Shown: piece after piece, positions 46,989 through 56,215 of the stretch
Numbering within the stretch: the first letter of the stretch is position 1
Layout: every line of letters starts with the position of its first letter
Assembly: GCA_024398105.1 (NCBI GenBank)
Contig: JAKSJP010000003.1
Span: 83,780 to 145,765 of the forward strand
Reading direction: 5' to 3'
Length of the DNA stretch: 61,986 bases
Source: Bacteroidales bacterium
GTDB taxonomy: Bacteria; Bacteroidota; Bacteroidia; Bacteroidales; UBA932
Translations under genes and position numbers: made by a program
Notes under the pieces: generated by a model
What the model was told of the DNA's origin: nothing
The model's database searches: none
Seen by the model: only the letters and a program-made list of their open reading frames with translations

Positions 46989-47897
46989 TTATTCCCCGTC
47001 AGGATGGTGGCTGAGGATATTGCTCTGCCAGGTCTGGGTATCGATGTGGGTGTAGATCTCGGTAGTGAGGATGCTTTCATGGCCGAGCATGTCTTGGACG
47101 ACTCGAAGGTCCGCACCATTCTCGATAAGATGGGTAGCGAAGCTGTGGCGGAAGGTGTGCGGCGAGATCTCCTTGGTCACGCCTGCGACCATCGCCTGCT
47201 TCTTGACCATATTGAAGATGCTGATACGGCTGAGCTTCTTTCCGTTCTTGTTGAGGAAGAGATAGTCCTCGAAGCCTTTCGCCGGCTCGATGCCGTCAGC
47301 GAGCCACTCATTTACAGCATCGACCGCGCTCTCACCCACCGGCACTATTCTCTGCTTGTCTCCCTTTCCGACCACACGTATGTAGCCCTCATCGAAAAAG
47401 AGATCCGATATCTTCAGTTCCATAGCCTCCGAGACACGAAGTCCACAGCCATAAAGGACCTCTAGGATGGCTCTGTCACGCTTTCCGCCGAACGAGCGTA
47501 TGTCGACTGAATCAATTATGGACTCGACTTCCTCCACCGAAAGCACCGAAGGGAGATATTTGCCGAGTTTCGGGGAATCGATGTTCTCGCAGGGATTGTC
47601 CTCGCGGAATCCGCTCAGCTGCATCCATGAGAAGAATGAGCGCAGCGAACTGAGCATCCTCGCCTGCGAGCGCTCGGCAACGTCGCGCGAGGCTATGAAA
47701 TCAAGGATCGTGTCCTTGTCCACGGTCGCAGGGTCAACATGGGACAGATCCGCAGCATCGCCCGCAGTTCTGCTCCCGCCCGCAGCCGCGGCCGCAGAAA
47801 AGAATTCCTGAAGGTCGGACACGTACGAGCTGACCGTGTTCGGGGACATCGAGCGTTCGACCTTCAGATAATATCTGTATTGATCCAATATAGCCAC
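46989..47897 (-). CDS. xerD: Tyrosine recombinase XerC/XerD
   Basis: 302 residues starting at GTG (47897), which shares its G with the stop of the upstream DPP III gene (TAGTG). It resolves chromosome dimers at dif. The catalytic set is visible: Arg in YGCGLRVSEAMEL, His-x-x-Arg in SPHTFRHSFATHL, His in MLGHESI, and Tyr in LTTEIYTHID. The N-terminal SAM-like domain carries an extra Ala/Gly/Asp-rich loop (AAAAAGGSRTAGDAADLS). Whether it is XerC or XerD cannot be decided here. It is the last gene of the five-gene minus-strand run. Confidence 0.92.
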   Translation of the reverse strand: MAILDQYRYYLKVERSMSPNTVSSYVSDLQEFFSAAAAAGGSRTAGDAADLSHVDPATVDKDTILDFIASRDVAERSQARMLSSLRSFFSWMQLSGFREDNPCENIDSPKLGKYLPSVLSVEEVESIIDSVDIRSFGGKRDRAILEVLYGCGLRVSEAMELKISDLFFDEGYIRVVGKGDKQRIVPVGESAVDAVNEWLADGIEPAKGFEDYLFLNKNGKKLSRISIFNMVKKQAMVAGVTKEISPHTFRHSFATHLIENGADLRVVQDMLGHESILTTEIYTHIDTQTWQSNILSHHPDGE

Positions 47898-49897
47898 TAG
47901 AGGGTACGGTACTTCTTGCCGTACTCAAGCTGCTGCTTGAGGAAGTCGTCGCCGTAGACGATCTTGTAGTCCACGATCTTGCCACCCTGCTCAACAGGGA
48001 CGATCTCAGGATTGATGAAACCGCCGTATGGCTTGAGGTTGAGGGCCTCGTAACGGGTCTTGACCTCCTTGTGGAGCTGAGGGTCGATATTGACTGCGTA
48101 CTTCTCGATAAGTGCCTTGCCGGCAGCATAGTCACCCTCGCTCTTGATCCTCTGGATCTCTGCAAGGAGTTCTGCGAAGAGGCCGCGGAGTGCCTCATAG
48201 TCATTGACTACGAAGTAGGTCTTGCCGTCGCGGACCTTCTTCTCGATTACATTCTGAGCAGCGCCCTTTTCGTAGCACCATTCAGCGATGAGCTTGCGGT
48301 TCTGCATGTGGGCCTCAGTATTTGGACGACCGAGCTCCACTCTTGTGAACTGGACGAAGAGACCGTTGCGGATGTAGTTTGCGTAGTGTGGCTTGTAAGC
48401 CTCCGGATCAGAGAGGATGCCGAGCTCGATCATCTTAGGGTCTGCCATGTAGTAGAGACCGAAGAGATCAGCACGAGCCTCCTCGAGAGCCGATTGGAAC
48501 TCACCGAGAGCTGAAGATGAGACGCCAGGGAGAAGCTGGCCGGAAGCATGTCCAAGACACTCATGGAGGTCTGTGTGGATCTCATCATCGTAGTTACCGA
48601 ACTTCTTGTATGCATCGATCTCATCCTGTGAGTAAGCGAACTCGGTGAGGGTGCTTCCTGGAACTTCAAGGGCAGCGAGGTCGTATGCGTGGGTGATGTT
48701 CGCAATGGTCACTGACTTCGATCCATGCTCTTTTCTGATCCAGTCTGCGTTTGGCAGGTTGATTCCGATAGGAGGAGCAGGATATGTAGCGCCGGACATG
48801 GCTACTACATTGATGACTGCAGCGGAGATACCCTTCACGCTTGACTTGCGGAAGCGAGGGTCGATAGGAGCGTTGTCCTCGAACCACTGTGCGTTGGCGC
48901 TGAGGATGGCAGTCCTTGCAGAAGCCGCAGAGTCCTTGATCTGGACGCAGCCCTCGAAAGTAGCCTTATGTCCGAGAGGATCGTCATAGTCCTCGATGAA
49001 TCCGTTGATGAAGTCGACCTGTCCGAGAGTATCCTTGACCCACTCGATGTTGAACTCATCCCACTTGCGGAGGTCACCTGTCCTGTAGTAGTCGATAAGG
49101 ATGCCGAGAGCGTTCTTCTGGATGTCGTTCTCAGCGACCTTGCGGGCAGCTGCAAGCTCATCGCAGATACGTGAGATCGCGTTCCCGTAGATTCCGTCGA
49201 CCTTCCACTTCTCCTCTCTCACTACGCCGTCCTCGCCCTTCACGATCTTTGAGTTGAGACCGTATGAGATTGGATGCGGATCGCCGGGAACCATGATCGA
49301 GTCATAGTATTTCTCTACTTCCTCCCTAGTCACTCCGTCGTAGAAGTTGACGGCTGAAAGGCTTACGATGTCGCCTGTCTGGGAAGTCGAGCGACGCTGC
49401 TGATACATCTCGGTGTCATAGATGAAGTCGAGAAGCTCCGCATCAGATGCTCCTACAGCCTCCATCAACGAAGCGAAATACTCCTTCGGACAGGTCGGGA
49501 AGAACTTGTCCTCTGCGTAGTGGTGGTGTACGCCGTTAGCGAAGAACACTCTCTTTGCGTAGAGCTCGAAAGCAGCGAAATCCTCGCTCTTGCGGTCGCC
49601 CTTATAGTTCTCGAGAATGTTCTCGATAGTGTGTCTGATAGGGAGGTTGTACCTGCAGTACTGGTCCCATGTGATGTCACGTCCGAGCTTAGCAGCCTCA
49701 GCGAGGTGGTAGCAGTATTCCTTCTGCTGGAGTGAGAGCTGGTCCCAGCCCGGGACCTGATAACGCATGACGCGAAGGTCTGCGAACTGGTCGATGAGAT
49801 ACTTGAATTCCGAAGACTGCTCCTGTTTGCCTTCGCCACATGAAGCGAGAGCGAGAGCAGAGGCCATTGTCAATGCCATTTTCACTAATGTTTTCAT
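47897..49897 (-). CDS. Dipeptidyl peptidase III (M49), lipoprotein form
   Basis: 666 residues. It removes dipeptides from peptide N-termini and needs zinc. The zinc motif H445-E-C-L-G-H450 is the bacterial HExxGH form, and the second-shell EEARAD (472-477) follows. The N-terminus has signal MASALALASC with a lipobox Cys20, so it sits in the periplasm or outer membrane. It overlaps xerD by 1 bp and follows the outer-membrane barrel gene by 20 bp. Together with the C11 peptidase nearby it points to peptide use. Confidence 0.93.
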   Translation of the reverse strand: MKTLVKMALTMASALALASCGEGKQEQSSEFKYLIDQFADLRVMRYQVPGWDQLSLQQKEYCYHLAEAAKLGRDITWDQYCRYNLPIRHTIENILENYKGDRKSEDFAAFELYAKRVFFANGVHHHYAEDKFFPTCPKEYFASLMEAVGASDAELLDFIYDTEMYQQRRSTSQTGDIVSLSAVNFYDGVTREEVEKYYDSIMVPGDPHPISYGLNSKIVKGEDGVVREEKWKVDGIYGNAISRICDELAAARKVAENDIQKNALGILIDYYRTGDLRKWDEFNIEWVKDTLGQVDFINGFIEDYDDPLGHKATFEGCVQIKDSAASARTAILSANAQWFEDNAPIDPRFRKSSVKGISAAVINVVAMSGATYPAPPIGINLPNADWIRKEHGSKSVTIANITHAYDLAALEVPGSTLTEFAYSQDEIDAYKKFGNYDDEIHTDLHECLGHASGQLLPGVSSSALGEFQSALEEARADLFGLYYMADPKMIELGILSDPEAYKPHYANYIRNGLFVQFTRVELGRPNTEAHMQNRKLIAEWCYEKGAAQNVIEKKVRDGKTYFVVNDYEALRGLFAELLAEIQRIKSEGDYAAGKALIEKYAVNIDPQLHKEVKTRYEALNLKPYGGFINPEIVPVEQGGKIVDYKIVYGDDFLKQQLEYGKKYRTL

Positions 49898-49917
49898 TTA
49901 TTTATATTTCTTGAATT

Positions 49918-51321
49918 CTAGAAAAGATATCCTGTATTGATGTAGAATGCGCCAGTACCGTCCTGGTTATAGAGAGGATTGGTCTTAGGCATGAGATGGG
50001 TCACAGGAGTGCCGTACTCAGCCGCGATGATGAAGTTCTCGTTCATGATGAAACGGAAACCGGCACCGACCGTGATGTGCGGGATATCGGAAGAACGGCC
50101 TTTCGACATATAGTGATCATACGCCGGTCTAGGGATATACGACGATTCTATCGGCTGTCTTCCATTGTATTCCATGTCGCGGCCACGTGTGACCATGGTA
50201 CCGTCACTGAAGGCATTCAGGCCCAGGGCGACGTTCTGCTTGCCAAGGCGGAAGCGGGTGAAGCGCCAGCGCATCTCGGCGGTATAGGTTGCCATGTCCA
50301 TACCGATCACCCTGTCCCTGAGGATTCCACGGACGGTCCTGTAGCCGCCCATTCCGTCCTTGTCGAAGTTCTCGCCCATGACGGTGATGTACGGAAGGAC
50401 ATAGTAAGGAACTGACGAGCCTATGGTACCTTCGTAGTTGAGCCTGTACGCAAAGGTCAGCACGTCATCCTTCACGAGCGGGAAATACTGTCTTATGGTA
50501 AGAGAGTAGCGGTAGAACGGGTTCGACGATCCGATGAACTTCGGAGCGGCGGTCAGGTGGCCTTCCGCCCAGACGCCCCTTGAAGGAGCACCTTCCTTGT
50601 CGCGGGTGTCGTACATCATGCCAAGACGGACGCTGCTGACGATTCCGCCTTCAGCCTCATCCTCACTGATAAGTCCCCACTGAAGATACTGCTCGAACAG
50701 AGTAGTCTGACTATCGGGGAATATATTGTACTCCGGCTTGCCTTTGTTGATGCTCTCGCGGTTGATCGGGCGCTGGCGGAACCACATGAAGTGGTAGCCG
50801 GCCTCCCAGCTGAGATTGTCGGTGATCTTACCGATGAAGTCGGTCTTTCCGAGCACCATGATCCTGTCAAGGCGGTAATATGGTGTGAACAGGTACTGTA
50901 AAGGATCCTGCGCACCTTTCTTGTTGGCCTTTCCCACTGCAAGGCGGTCCTGGTCGATCCATGACTGATAGCCGTTGAAGCCATAGAAGTCCATCGCCTT
51001 GTCGACAGCCGTCGACACTGCCGAGCACCAGCGGACTCCCGGGATGAGAGTCTTGTTGTCATAGGACAGAGTGTAGAGCTGCGATCCCTTGGTGAAGAAC
51101 GAAGCCTCCATATAAAGCTTCGAATTGTAGTTCGGATAGGCAGTGCCGTCTCCGTAGTTGTAGATGTTGAGGATGGCACCGTACTGCAATCCCTTGTCAG
51201 CGTCGAATGCCACTACCGGAAGAGGGCCGAAGTTGATTCCGGTCTTCACTATCTCGCTTTTCTGGGCCGACGCATTAAGTGACAAGCCAAGTGCGAGCAG
51301 GCCGATGATCAGTCGTTTCAT
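49918..51321 (-). CDS. Outer-membrane beta-barrel protein (BamA/surface antigen-like)
   Basis: 467 residues from the ATG at 51321, which opens signal peptide MKRLIIGLLALGLSLNASAQ. The longer frame would run into the PlsC gap. The mature part is beta-rich with alternating aromatics and ends in FYINTGYLF, a proper C-terminal Phe. Blocks such as VRLGMMYDTRDKEGAPSRGV and GENFDKDGMGGYRTVRGILR resemble the OMP85/BamA surface-antigen barrel, but no POTRA domains are present. Function is unknown; it could be a stand-alone barrel. It lies 28 bp after plsC. Confidence 0.8.
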   Translation of the reverse strand: MKRLIIGLLALGLSLNASAQKSEIVKTGINFGPLPVVAFDADKGLQYGAILNIYNYGDGTAYPNYNSKLYMEASFFTKGSQLYTLSYDNKTLIPGVRWCSAVSTAVDKAMDFYGFNGYQSWIDQDRLAVGKANKKGAQDPLQYLFTPYYRLDRIMVLGKTDFIGKITDNLSWEAGYHFMWFRQRPINRESINKGKPEYNIFPDSQTTLFEQYLQWGLISEDEAEGGIVSSVRLGMMYDTRDKEGAPSRGVWAEGHLTAAPKFIGSSNPFYRYSLTIRQYFPLVKDDVLTFAYRLNYEGTIGSSVPYYVLPYITVMGENFDKDGMGGYRTVRGILRDRVIGMDMATYTAEMRWRFTRFRLGKQNVALGLNAFSDGTMVTRGRDMEYNGRQPIESSYIPRPAYDHYMSKGRSSDIPHITVGAGFRFIMNENFIIAAEYGTPVTHLMPKTNPLYNQDGTGAFYINTGYLF

Positions 51322-51349
51322 GGTTTTATGGAATAAGGTAAATTGAGTC

Positions 51350-52276
51350 CTATCGAAGGTCCTTGATGAAGTTCCTGTAATAGTTGGTAAAAAGGGCGAA
51401 CGGCCCATGGAAAGGCCAGAGGACCGGGAGGAAGAACCTCACCACGAAATAGACAGTGTTGGTCCATGCCTTGTCCTCCATCCTGGAGAGAATCAGTTCC
51501 GCCGTCACCCAGATCGGAGCAGAGATCACACCAAGTACGAGCCAGAGCGGAAGAAGCGCGAGCAATGCAAGTCCACGGATGAACTTGAAGTTATGCCTTC
51601 TCTCCGGAAGCTGGTCAAGATTGTCCAGGATACCCTTCTTCAGCATCTCACACAGTTCCCTGTACTGCTCAGCCTCCGTGATATCCTGATGTGTGGCGAG
51701 GTACTCCCCTACGTCGATAGGATCGCCGATCTTGAGAGACACACGTCCCTTCACCCTGAAGAAGAACTCATAGTCCAGACCGACAGGAACCACATAGACA
51801 GGCTTCTGAAGGTCCTCCAGAGCCTTCTTCGCGATCCTGAACACACCCTTCTTGATCGGGAGCAGTCCCCTCTCAGGCCTGTGCGTACCTTCGGCATACA
51901 TGCAGAACGGCACGTCATGTCTGAGACAGTCGACGATATCATCCATGGTCTCGAAATTCTTCGCGACCTCCTGGAGACCGTTGCGCTCGCGGGCGAGCGG
52001 AAGGATCCTGAGCCAGTTGAGGAACTTTGCCACCGTCGGCTGACGGAAAATGTCAGAACGCGCGCCGAAGCCGATCGCGCTGTGCCTGGTCTTGAGCATG
52101 AGGAGCGGGTCCATCAAGGCGGCTACATGGTTAGGAGCAAAGATCACTGCCCCGTCCTTAGGAACCTTCTCCAGGCCCCTGATCCACATTCTCGAGAACT
52201 GGGTCCTGGTGCAGAAATCAACGTAGTAGCGGCAGATATCGTAAGTCCGATCATATGCCCAGATATTTCTAGCCAT
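51350..52276 (-). CDS. plsC: 1-acyl-sn-glycerol-3-phosphate acyltransferase (PlsC family)
   Basis: 308 residues from the ATG at 52276. It acylates lysophosphatidate to phosphatidate, or a related lipid. The catalytic motif NHVAALMD (NHx4D) and the glycerol-phosphate motif EGTHRPERG are present. The C-terminus has hydrophobic segments (ALLALLPLWLVLGVISAPI), giving membrane attachment. The start overlaps the end of the symporter gene by 8 bp. The protein is larger than E. coli PlsC, as in many Bacteroidota homologues. Confidence 0.9.
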   Translation of the reverse strand: MARNIWAYDRTYDICRYYVDFCTRTQFSRMWIRGLEKVPKDGAVIFAPNHVAALMDPLLMLKTRHSAIGFGARSDIFRQPTVAKFLNWLRILPLARERNGLQEVAKNFETMDDIVDCLRHDVPFCMYAEGTHRPERGLLPIKKGVFRIAKKALEDLQKPVYVVPVGLDYEFFFRVKGRVSLKIGDPIDVGEYLATHQDITEAEQYRELCEMLKKGILDNLDQLPERRHNFKFIRGLALLALLPLWLVLGVISAPIWVTAELILSRMEDKAWTNTVYFVVRFFLPVLWPFHGPFALFTNYYRNFIKDLR

Positions 52277-53225
52277 TCTTTCTCTTTTTATCTGTATAGT
52301 TGAATACTGAAGCGACAGCAAGGCCGCCTATGATATGCCATACGCCCCACCATGCAGTGATGACGAGAGTGCCTCCATGGGCAGGAAAGCCTGCGAAGAT
52401 CGAGGTACCGAGCAGGAGGACGAGGCCGAGGCCGCTGTTCTGGATACCGGTCTCGATCGTGAGGGTCCTGCGGTCCGACTTAGGCAGCTTGAATATGCTT
52501 GCGGTGGAGAAGCCGATCGTCAAAGCAAGGAGGTTGTGGACGAGGACGATCAGGAATATGAACTTGATGCACCTGAGGAAGGCATCGAGGTTTCCGAAGA
52601 AAGAGAGGACCACCATCGCAAGGAAGAACACGATGCTGAACCACTGGAACGGCTTCTGCAGCTTGTCTGCGACCTTTGGGAGGTAGGTCCTGGTAAGGAT
52701 TCCCAGCACAAGAGGAATTCCCAGGAGTATGAAGATAGTCTTGAGCACATCCCAGAGAGGGATTGAGAGCTGAGGGACCTCCCCTGCTATGTCGGCAAAC
52801 CTGAGATAGAGGTTGCCATAGAGCCAGAAGTTGAACGGTGTGGCGAAGATGGCCAGAGCCGTGCTGATGGCTGTAAGGCTGACAGAGAGCTCGATGTTGG
52901 CCTTGGAAAGCGAGCTGATGAAATTGGAGATGTTGCCACCAGGGCAGGAAGCCACGAGGATCATTCCGAGGGCCATGGTCCATGTGATAGAACCTCCGAA
53001 CGAAAGTGCCAGGAGGAATGTCAGCAATGGAAGGAGCACCAGCTGGCACAGCACTCCAAGTATCACTGATTTAGGTTTCAGGAAGACATCCTTGAAAGTT
53101 CCAGGTCTGATTCCAAGCGCTACACCGTACATCACGAAAGCGAGGACGATGTTGATGGTATTCATACCACCCGCGTTTAGCGTCACGTTGATGCTGTCAA
53201 TGGCAGCGGCGGTCTGTGGGTTCAT
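52269..53225 (-). CDS. Bile acid:sodium symporter family (BASS) transporter
   Basis: 318 residues from the ATG at 53225; a GTG two codons earlier is possible. About nine or ten hydrophobic helices. The conserved segments FVMYGVALGIRPGTF and ASCPGGNISNFISSLSKANI (the ASCPGG substrate/Na+ motif), and later IETGIQNSGLGLVLLLG, define the SBF/BASS family. It carries organic anions with Na+; in gut bacteria the substrate may be a bile acid or a small metabolite. It is the first gene of the run symporter-plsC-barrel-DPP III-xer and has its own promoter box. Confidence 0.92.
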   Translation of the reverse strand: MNPQTAAAIDSINVTLNAGGMNTINIVLAFVMYGVALGIRPGTFKDVFLKPKSVILGVLCQLVLLPLLTFLLALSFGGSITWTMALGMILVASCPGGNISNFISSLSKANIELSVSLTAISTALAIFATPFNFWLYGNLYLRFADIAGEVPQLSIPLWDVLKTIFILLGIPLVLGILTRTYLPKVADKLQKPFQWFSIVFFLAMVVLSFFGNLDAFLRCIKFIFLIVLVHNLLALTIGFSTASIFKLPKSDRRTLTIETGIQNSGLGLVLLLGTSIFAGFPAHGGTLVITAWWGVWHIIGGLAVASVFNYTDKKRKNG

Positions 53226-53250
53226 GTACACTGTTATATTATGTAAAGTA

Positions 53251-53258
53251 CAAATTTA
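53251..53258 (-). promoter_or_regulatory. -7 box of the symporter operon
   Basis: Minus-strand TAAATTTG, 25 nt before the ATG at 53225. It is divergent from the C11 box 11 bp away. Confidence 0.5.
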
Positions 53259-53269
53259 ATCAAAATAAG

Positions 53270-53277
53270 TATATTTG
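53270..53277 (+). promoter_or_regulatory. -7 box just before the C11 peptidase
   Basis: TATATTTG ends 6 nt before the ATG at 53284. An upstream TTG start would fall inside the box. Confidence 0.5.
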
Positions 53278-53283
53278 CATTGT

Positions 53284-54594
53284 ATGGAAAGACTTCGATA
53301 CATAGTACGGCTTTCAGTCGCCGCTGTCATCGCCTGTCTGTCGCTCGTCTCATGCAACAAGGACAGAAGACACAGGGGCGAGGACTACGACAAGGTGATG
53401 ATAATGTACTCCGCGGGATTCAATTCGCTGAGCAGTTATCTGCGTGAGGATATCGAAGATCTCAAGAAAGGCTATCTCCCTTCCAGGAACAGCAAGAACG
53501 CACTGGTGCTCATCTCCAAGCTTCCCGAGAATAATGACTATTGGACAAAGACGTCGCCGTACGTCATCAGGATGACAAGGGAGAAGGTGCATGGAAAGTA
53601 CGTCGCAAGGATGGACACCCTGACTTCACTAGATGCAGGAGCAGTGCTTGCGGATGCGGCAAACACACGCAGGCTCCTGGAATATGTAAGGGACAATTTC
53701 CCATCCAGAAGCTACGGAATGGTCCTTTCATCCCATGCGACAGGATGGCTTCCTGTCGACTATTTCGCCAATGCCGGGAAATATGACGGCACTGGCAGCG
53801 CCTGGCTCAGACGCGGGAACCGGGAAAGCGGCGGAAACGGGCTGCACCCCTATGTCGAAAGGTACCATGATCCTTCGCTTCCGGCAGTCAAGAGCGTGAC
53901 CCAGGAAGTCGAAGTCATCGGAGGCAGGAAGTATTCTCACGAAATGGAAATTGAGGAATTCGTCGACGCCATCCCTATGCATCTTGACTATCTCCTGTTC
54001 GATGCCTGCCTGATGGGCGGGATCGAGGTGGCATACGCATGCAAGGATGTGGCAGACATAGTCGCGTTCTCCCAGACCGAGGTCCTCGCTGACGGATATG
54101 ACTATACGAACATCGGCCACCACCTTCTCGAGAGGTCGGTTCCTGACCCGTCCAGCGTATGCTCTGACTTCTTCGAGCAGTATGACAAGCGAGAGGGGAC
54201 CAACCGGTCCGCTACCGTCTCCATGGTCGACTGTTCCAAGGTAGAGGACATAGCGAAGGTCTGCAGCACACTTTTCGGGAAATACAGGGAAAAGATAAGG
54301 GCCCTGAAGTCATCGGCCGTACAGGGATATTTCTATGACCCCGACCTGCACTGGCACTTCGACCTCTACGACATAGTCGCGAAGGCAGGAGCGACCGCCG
54401 ATGAACTGGCAACTCTCCAGGCTGCGCTTGACGCAAGCATTCTCTACAAGGCCGCGACTCCGAGCTTCTTCAACCTGAAGCTGGACGTCACCTCAGGCTA
54501 CAGCATGTACCTCCCTTCTGCGGGAAGCCCCTATCTTGATGATTTCTACCGAACTTTAGGCTGGAATAAGGCTACGGGGCTTGTTTCGGAGTAA
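53284..54594 (+). CDS. Clostripain-related (C11) cysteine peptidase, lipoprotein
   Basis: 436 residues from the ATG at 53284. Signal peptide with lipobox LVSC24. The catalytic His151 is in VLSSHATGWLP and the Cys242 in LLFDACLMGG, the standard C11 dyad spacing. C11 enzymes are Arg/Lys-specific; in Bacteroidota they help process secreted proteins or degrade host peptides. A second half (about 255-436) has VADIVAFSQTEVLADGYDYT and a C-terminal region common to C11 lipoproteins. It is monocistronic and divergent from the symporter operon. Confidence 0.92.
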   Translation: MERLRYIVRLSVAAVIACLSLVSCNKDRRHRGEDYDKVMIMYSAGFNSLSSYLREDIEDLKKGYLPSRNSKNALVLISKLPENNDYWTKTSPYVIRMTREKVHGKYVARMDTLTSLDAGAVLADAANTRRLLEYVRDNFPSRSYGMVLSSHATGWLPVDYFANAGKYDGTGSAWLRRGNRESGGNGLHPYVERYHDPSLPAVKSVTQEVEVIGGRKYSHEMEIEEFVDAIPMHLDYLLFDACLMGGIEVAYACKDVADIVAFSQTEVLADGYDYTNIGHHLLERSVPDPSSVCSDFFEQYDKREGTNRSATVSMVDCSKVEDIAKVCSTLFGKYREKIRALKSSAVQGYFYDPDLHWHFDLYDIVAKAGATADELATLQAALDASILYKAATPSFFNLKLDVTSGYSMYLPSAGSPYLDDFYRTLGWNKATGLVSE

Positions 54595-54603
54595 ATTATT
54601 TGC

Positions 54604-54611
54604 TACCTTTG
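54604..54611 (+). promoter_or_regulatory. -7 box and leader of rplY
   Basis: TACCTTTG begins a leader of about 85 nt. The leader holds a small stem (AAAGCC TCGGCTTT, 54627-54641) and an AATCAGACTGAG tract. It could be an autoregulatory leader, but no known L25-binding site is evident. Confidence 0.5.
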
Positions 54612-54700
54612 CCGCCGCATCTGATAAAAGCCTCGGCTTTTGGTGCAATGGGGTCTGTGAAAATCAGACTGAGTAACACATTTTAACATCAGAATTCATA

Positions 54701-55258
54701 ATGAAGCATTACGAAATCTGCGGACAGCTCCGCGAAGTCGGCAACAAGGCTACCATCAAGGCTTGCCGCGCACAGGGTCTCGTACCTTGCAACCTCTACG
54801 GTCTCGGTATGGAGAATGTACTTTTCACAGTAACAGAGAAGGATATCAACGCTCTCCTCAGCAATCCTGCATCATTCATCATCGACGTTGTACTTGGTGA
54901 CAAGAAGCAGACAGCTGTAGTTCACGAGCTCCAGTTCCACCCAGTTTCAGACAAGTGCCTCCACGTTGACTTCCTCGCAGTAAATGAGGAGAAGCCTATC
55001 GCTATCGACATCCCTGTCGCTATCTCTGGCCACGCTGCCGGTGTACAGAAGGGTGGTAAGTTCGTTCAGAAGATGAGAAAGATCCGTGTATGCGGTCTCA
55101 TGTCTGCTCTTACCGACGAGCTCCCTATCGACATCACTGCTCTCGAGATCGGTCAGAACATCGTTGCTGGCGACCTCAAGTACGATGGTCTCACAGTCCT
55201 CACACAGAAGGATACTATCGTCTGCGGTGTCAAGGCTACACGTAACTCAAGCAAGTAG
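54701..55258 (+). CDS. rplY: 50S ribosomal protein L25 (CTC form)
   Basis: 185 residues, the long L25/CTC form with a C-terminal beta domain. It binds 5S rRNA. The N-terminal block KHYEICGQLREVGNKATIKA followed by CRAQGLVPCNLYG, and VVHELQFHPVSDKCLHVDFL, are typical. It is followed 24 bp later by pth, the common rplY-pth pairing in bacteria. Confidence 0.95.
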   Translation: MKHYEICGQLREVGNKATIKACRAQGLVPCNLYGLGMENVLFTVTEKDINALLSNPASFIIDVVLGDKKQTAVVHELQFHPVSDKCLHVDFLAVNEEKPIAIDIPVAISGHAAGVQKGGKFVQKMRKIRVCGLMSALTDELPIDITALEIGQNIVAGDLKYDGLTVLTQKDTIVCGVKATRNSSK

Positions 55259-55282
55259 TCTGAAACATAGCTTGTCTCTGGC

Positions 55283-55882
55283 ATGAACTATCTCGTCATC
55301 GGTTTAGGTAACATCGGTTCCGAGTACGCGAAGACCAGACACAATATGGGATTTATGGTATTGGATGCCTGGATACAGGCGTCCAATACTTCGTTTAGTA
55401 CCGAGCGTTACGGCGACATAGCGGAGGTCTCCGTCAAAGGAAGGAAGATCACACTGCTCAAGCCGTCTACATACATGAACCTCAGCGGCAACGCCGTAAG
55501 GTACTGGATGCAGAAGCTCAACATTCCTATCGAGAACATACTCGTCATCTGTGACGACCTGAACATCCCGTTCGGGACTCTCCGTATGAGGAAGAAAGGC
55601 AGTGACGGCGGACACAACGGACTGAAGAACATCCAGGAGCTGATCGGTTCGCAGGACTACTGCAGGATCCGCGTCGGAATAGGAAATGAATTCCAGCATG
55701 GTGGTCAGATAGACTTCGTCCTCGGAGAACTTACCGAAGAACAACAGAAGCAGATGGAGGAGATCAGCAAGAAAGTGATAGCAGGAATCAAGGACTTTGT
55801 ATTCGTCGGTCCTGACAGAGCGATGAACAGTTTCAATTCAAAGCCTGCGAAAATTGCAAAAAATAGCGATATAAACGGCTGA
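55283..55882 (+). CDS. pth: Peptidyl-tRNA hydrolase
   Basis: 199 residues. It frees tRNA from dropped-off peptidyl-tRNA. NYLVIGLGNIGSEYAKTRHN carries the conserved Asn and the catalytic His (TRHNMGF). KPSTYMNLSGNAV, CDDLNIPFGTLRMRKKGSDG and GGHNGLKNIQELIG complete the family set. It is paired with rplY. The C-terminal ~10 residues (NSKPAKIAKN) are basic and probably flexible. Confidence 0.95.
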   Translation: MNYLVIGLGNIGSEYAKTRHNMGFMVLDAWIQASNTSFSTERYGDIAEVSVKGRKITLLKPSTYMNLSGNAVRYWMQKLNIPIENILVICDDLNIPFGTLRMRKKGSDGGHNGLKNIQELIGSQDYCRIRVGIGNEFQHGGQIDFVLGELTEEQQKQMEEISKKVIAGIKDFVFVGPDRAMNSFNSKPAKIAKNSDING

Positions 55883-55988
55883 TTTGCATTTTTTAACTTT
55901 TTTATTTGATTTTTAAAGACAATTTGCATACCTTGCAAACGATAACTGCAACTAATTATTGTTTAACATATTAATTCAATCTCACATC

Positions 55989-56162
55989 ATGAAAGAACTT
56001 GTTGAGAAAATCAATGCTGAATACCAGGAGTTCGCAGCAAACGCATGCGCTCAGGTAGAGAAGGGAAACAAGGCTGCCGGTGCTCGCGCACGTAAGGCTG
56101 CTCTCGCACTCATGAAGGACCTCAAGGACTTCAGAAAGGCTTCAGTAGAGGCTACAAAGTAA
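55989..56162 (+). CDS. Histone H1-like DNA-binding protein
   Basis: 57 residues from the ATG at 55989 (MKELVEKINAEYQEF). Rich in Lys and Ala: KGNKAAGARARKAALAL is the basic DNA-contact segment. Small H1/Hc1-like proteins of this type are conserved in Bacteroidota and are thought to bind and compact DNA. An in-frame ATG ten codons upstream lies in an AT-rich leader and is less likely. It has an AT-rich promoter region and a strong terminator. The neighbour on the far side is convergent. Confidence 0.85.
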   Translation: MKELVEKINAEYQEFAANACAQVEKGNKAAGARARKAALALMKDLKDFRKASVEATK

Positions 56163-56179
56163 TTCCCTTAAAAGGATAG

Positions 56180-56215
56180 AAAAAAGGATCAGACACATGT
56201 CTGGTCCTTTTTTTT
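56180..56215. terminator. Terminator between the H1-like gene and the accessory region
   Basis: AAAAAGGATCAGACA pairs with TGTCTGGTCCTTTTT (one G-T pair) and runs into eight T residues. It lies between convergent genes and overlaps the stop of the 56214 gene, so it should work both ways. Confidence 0.85.
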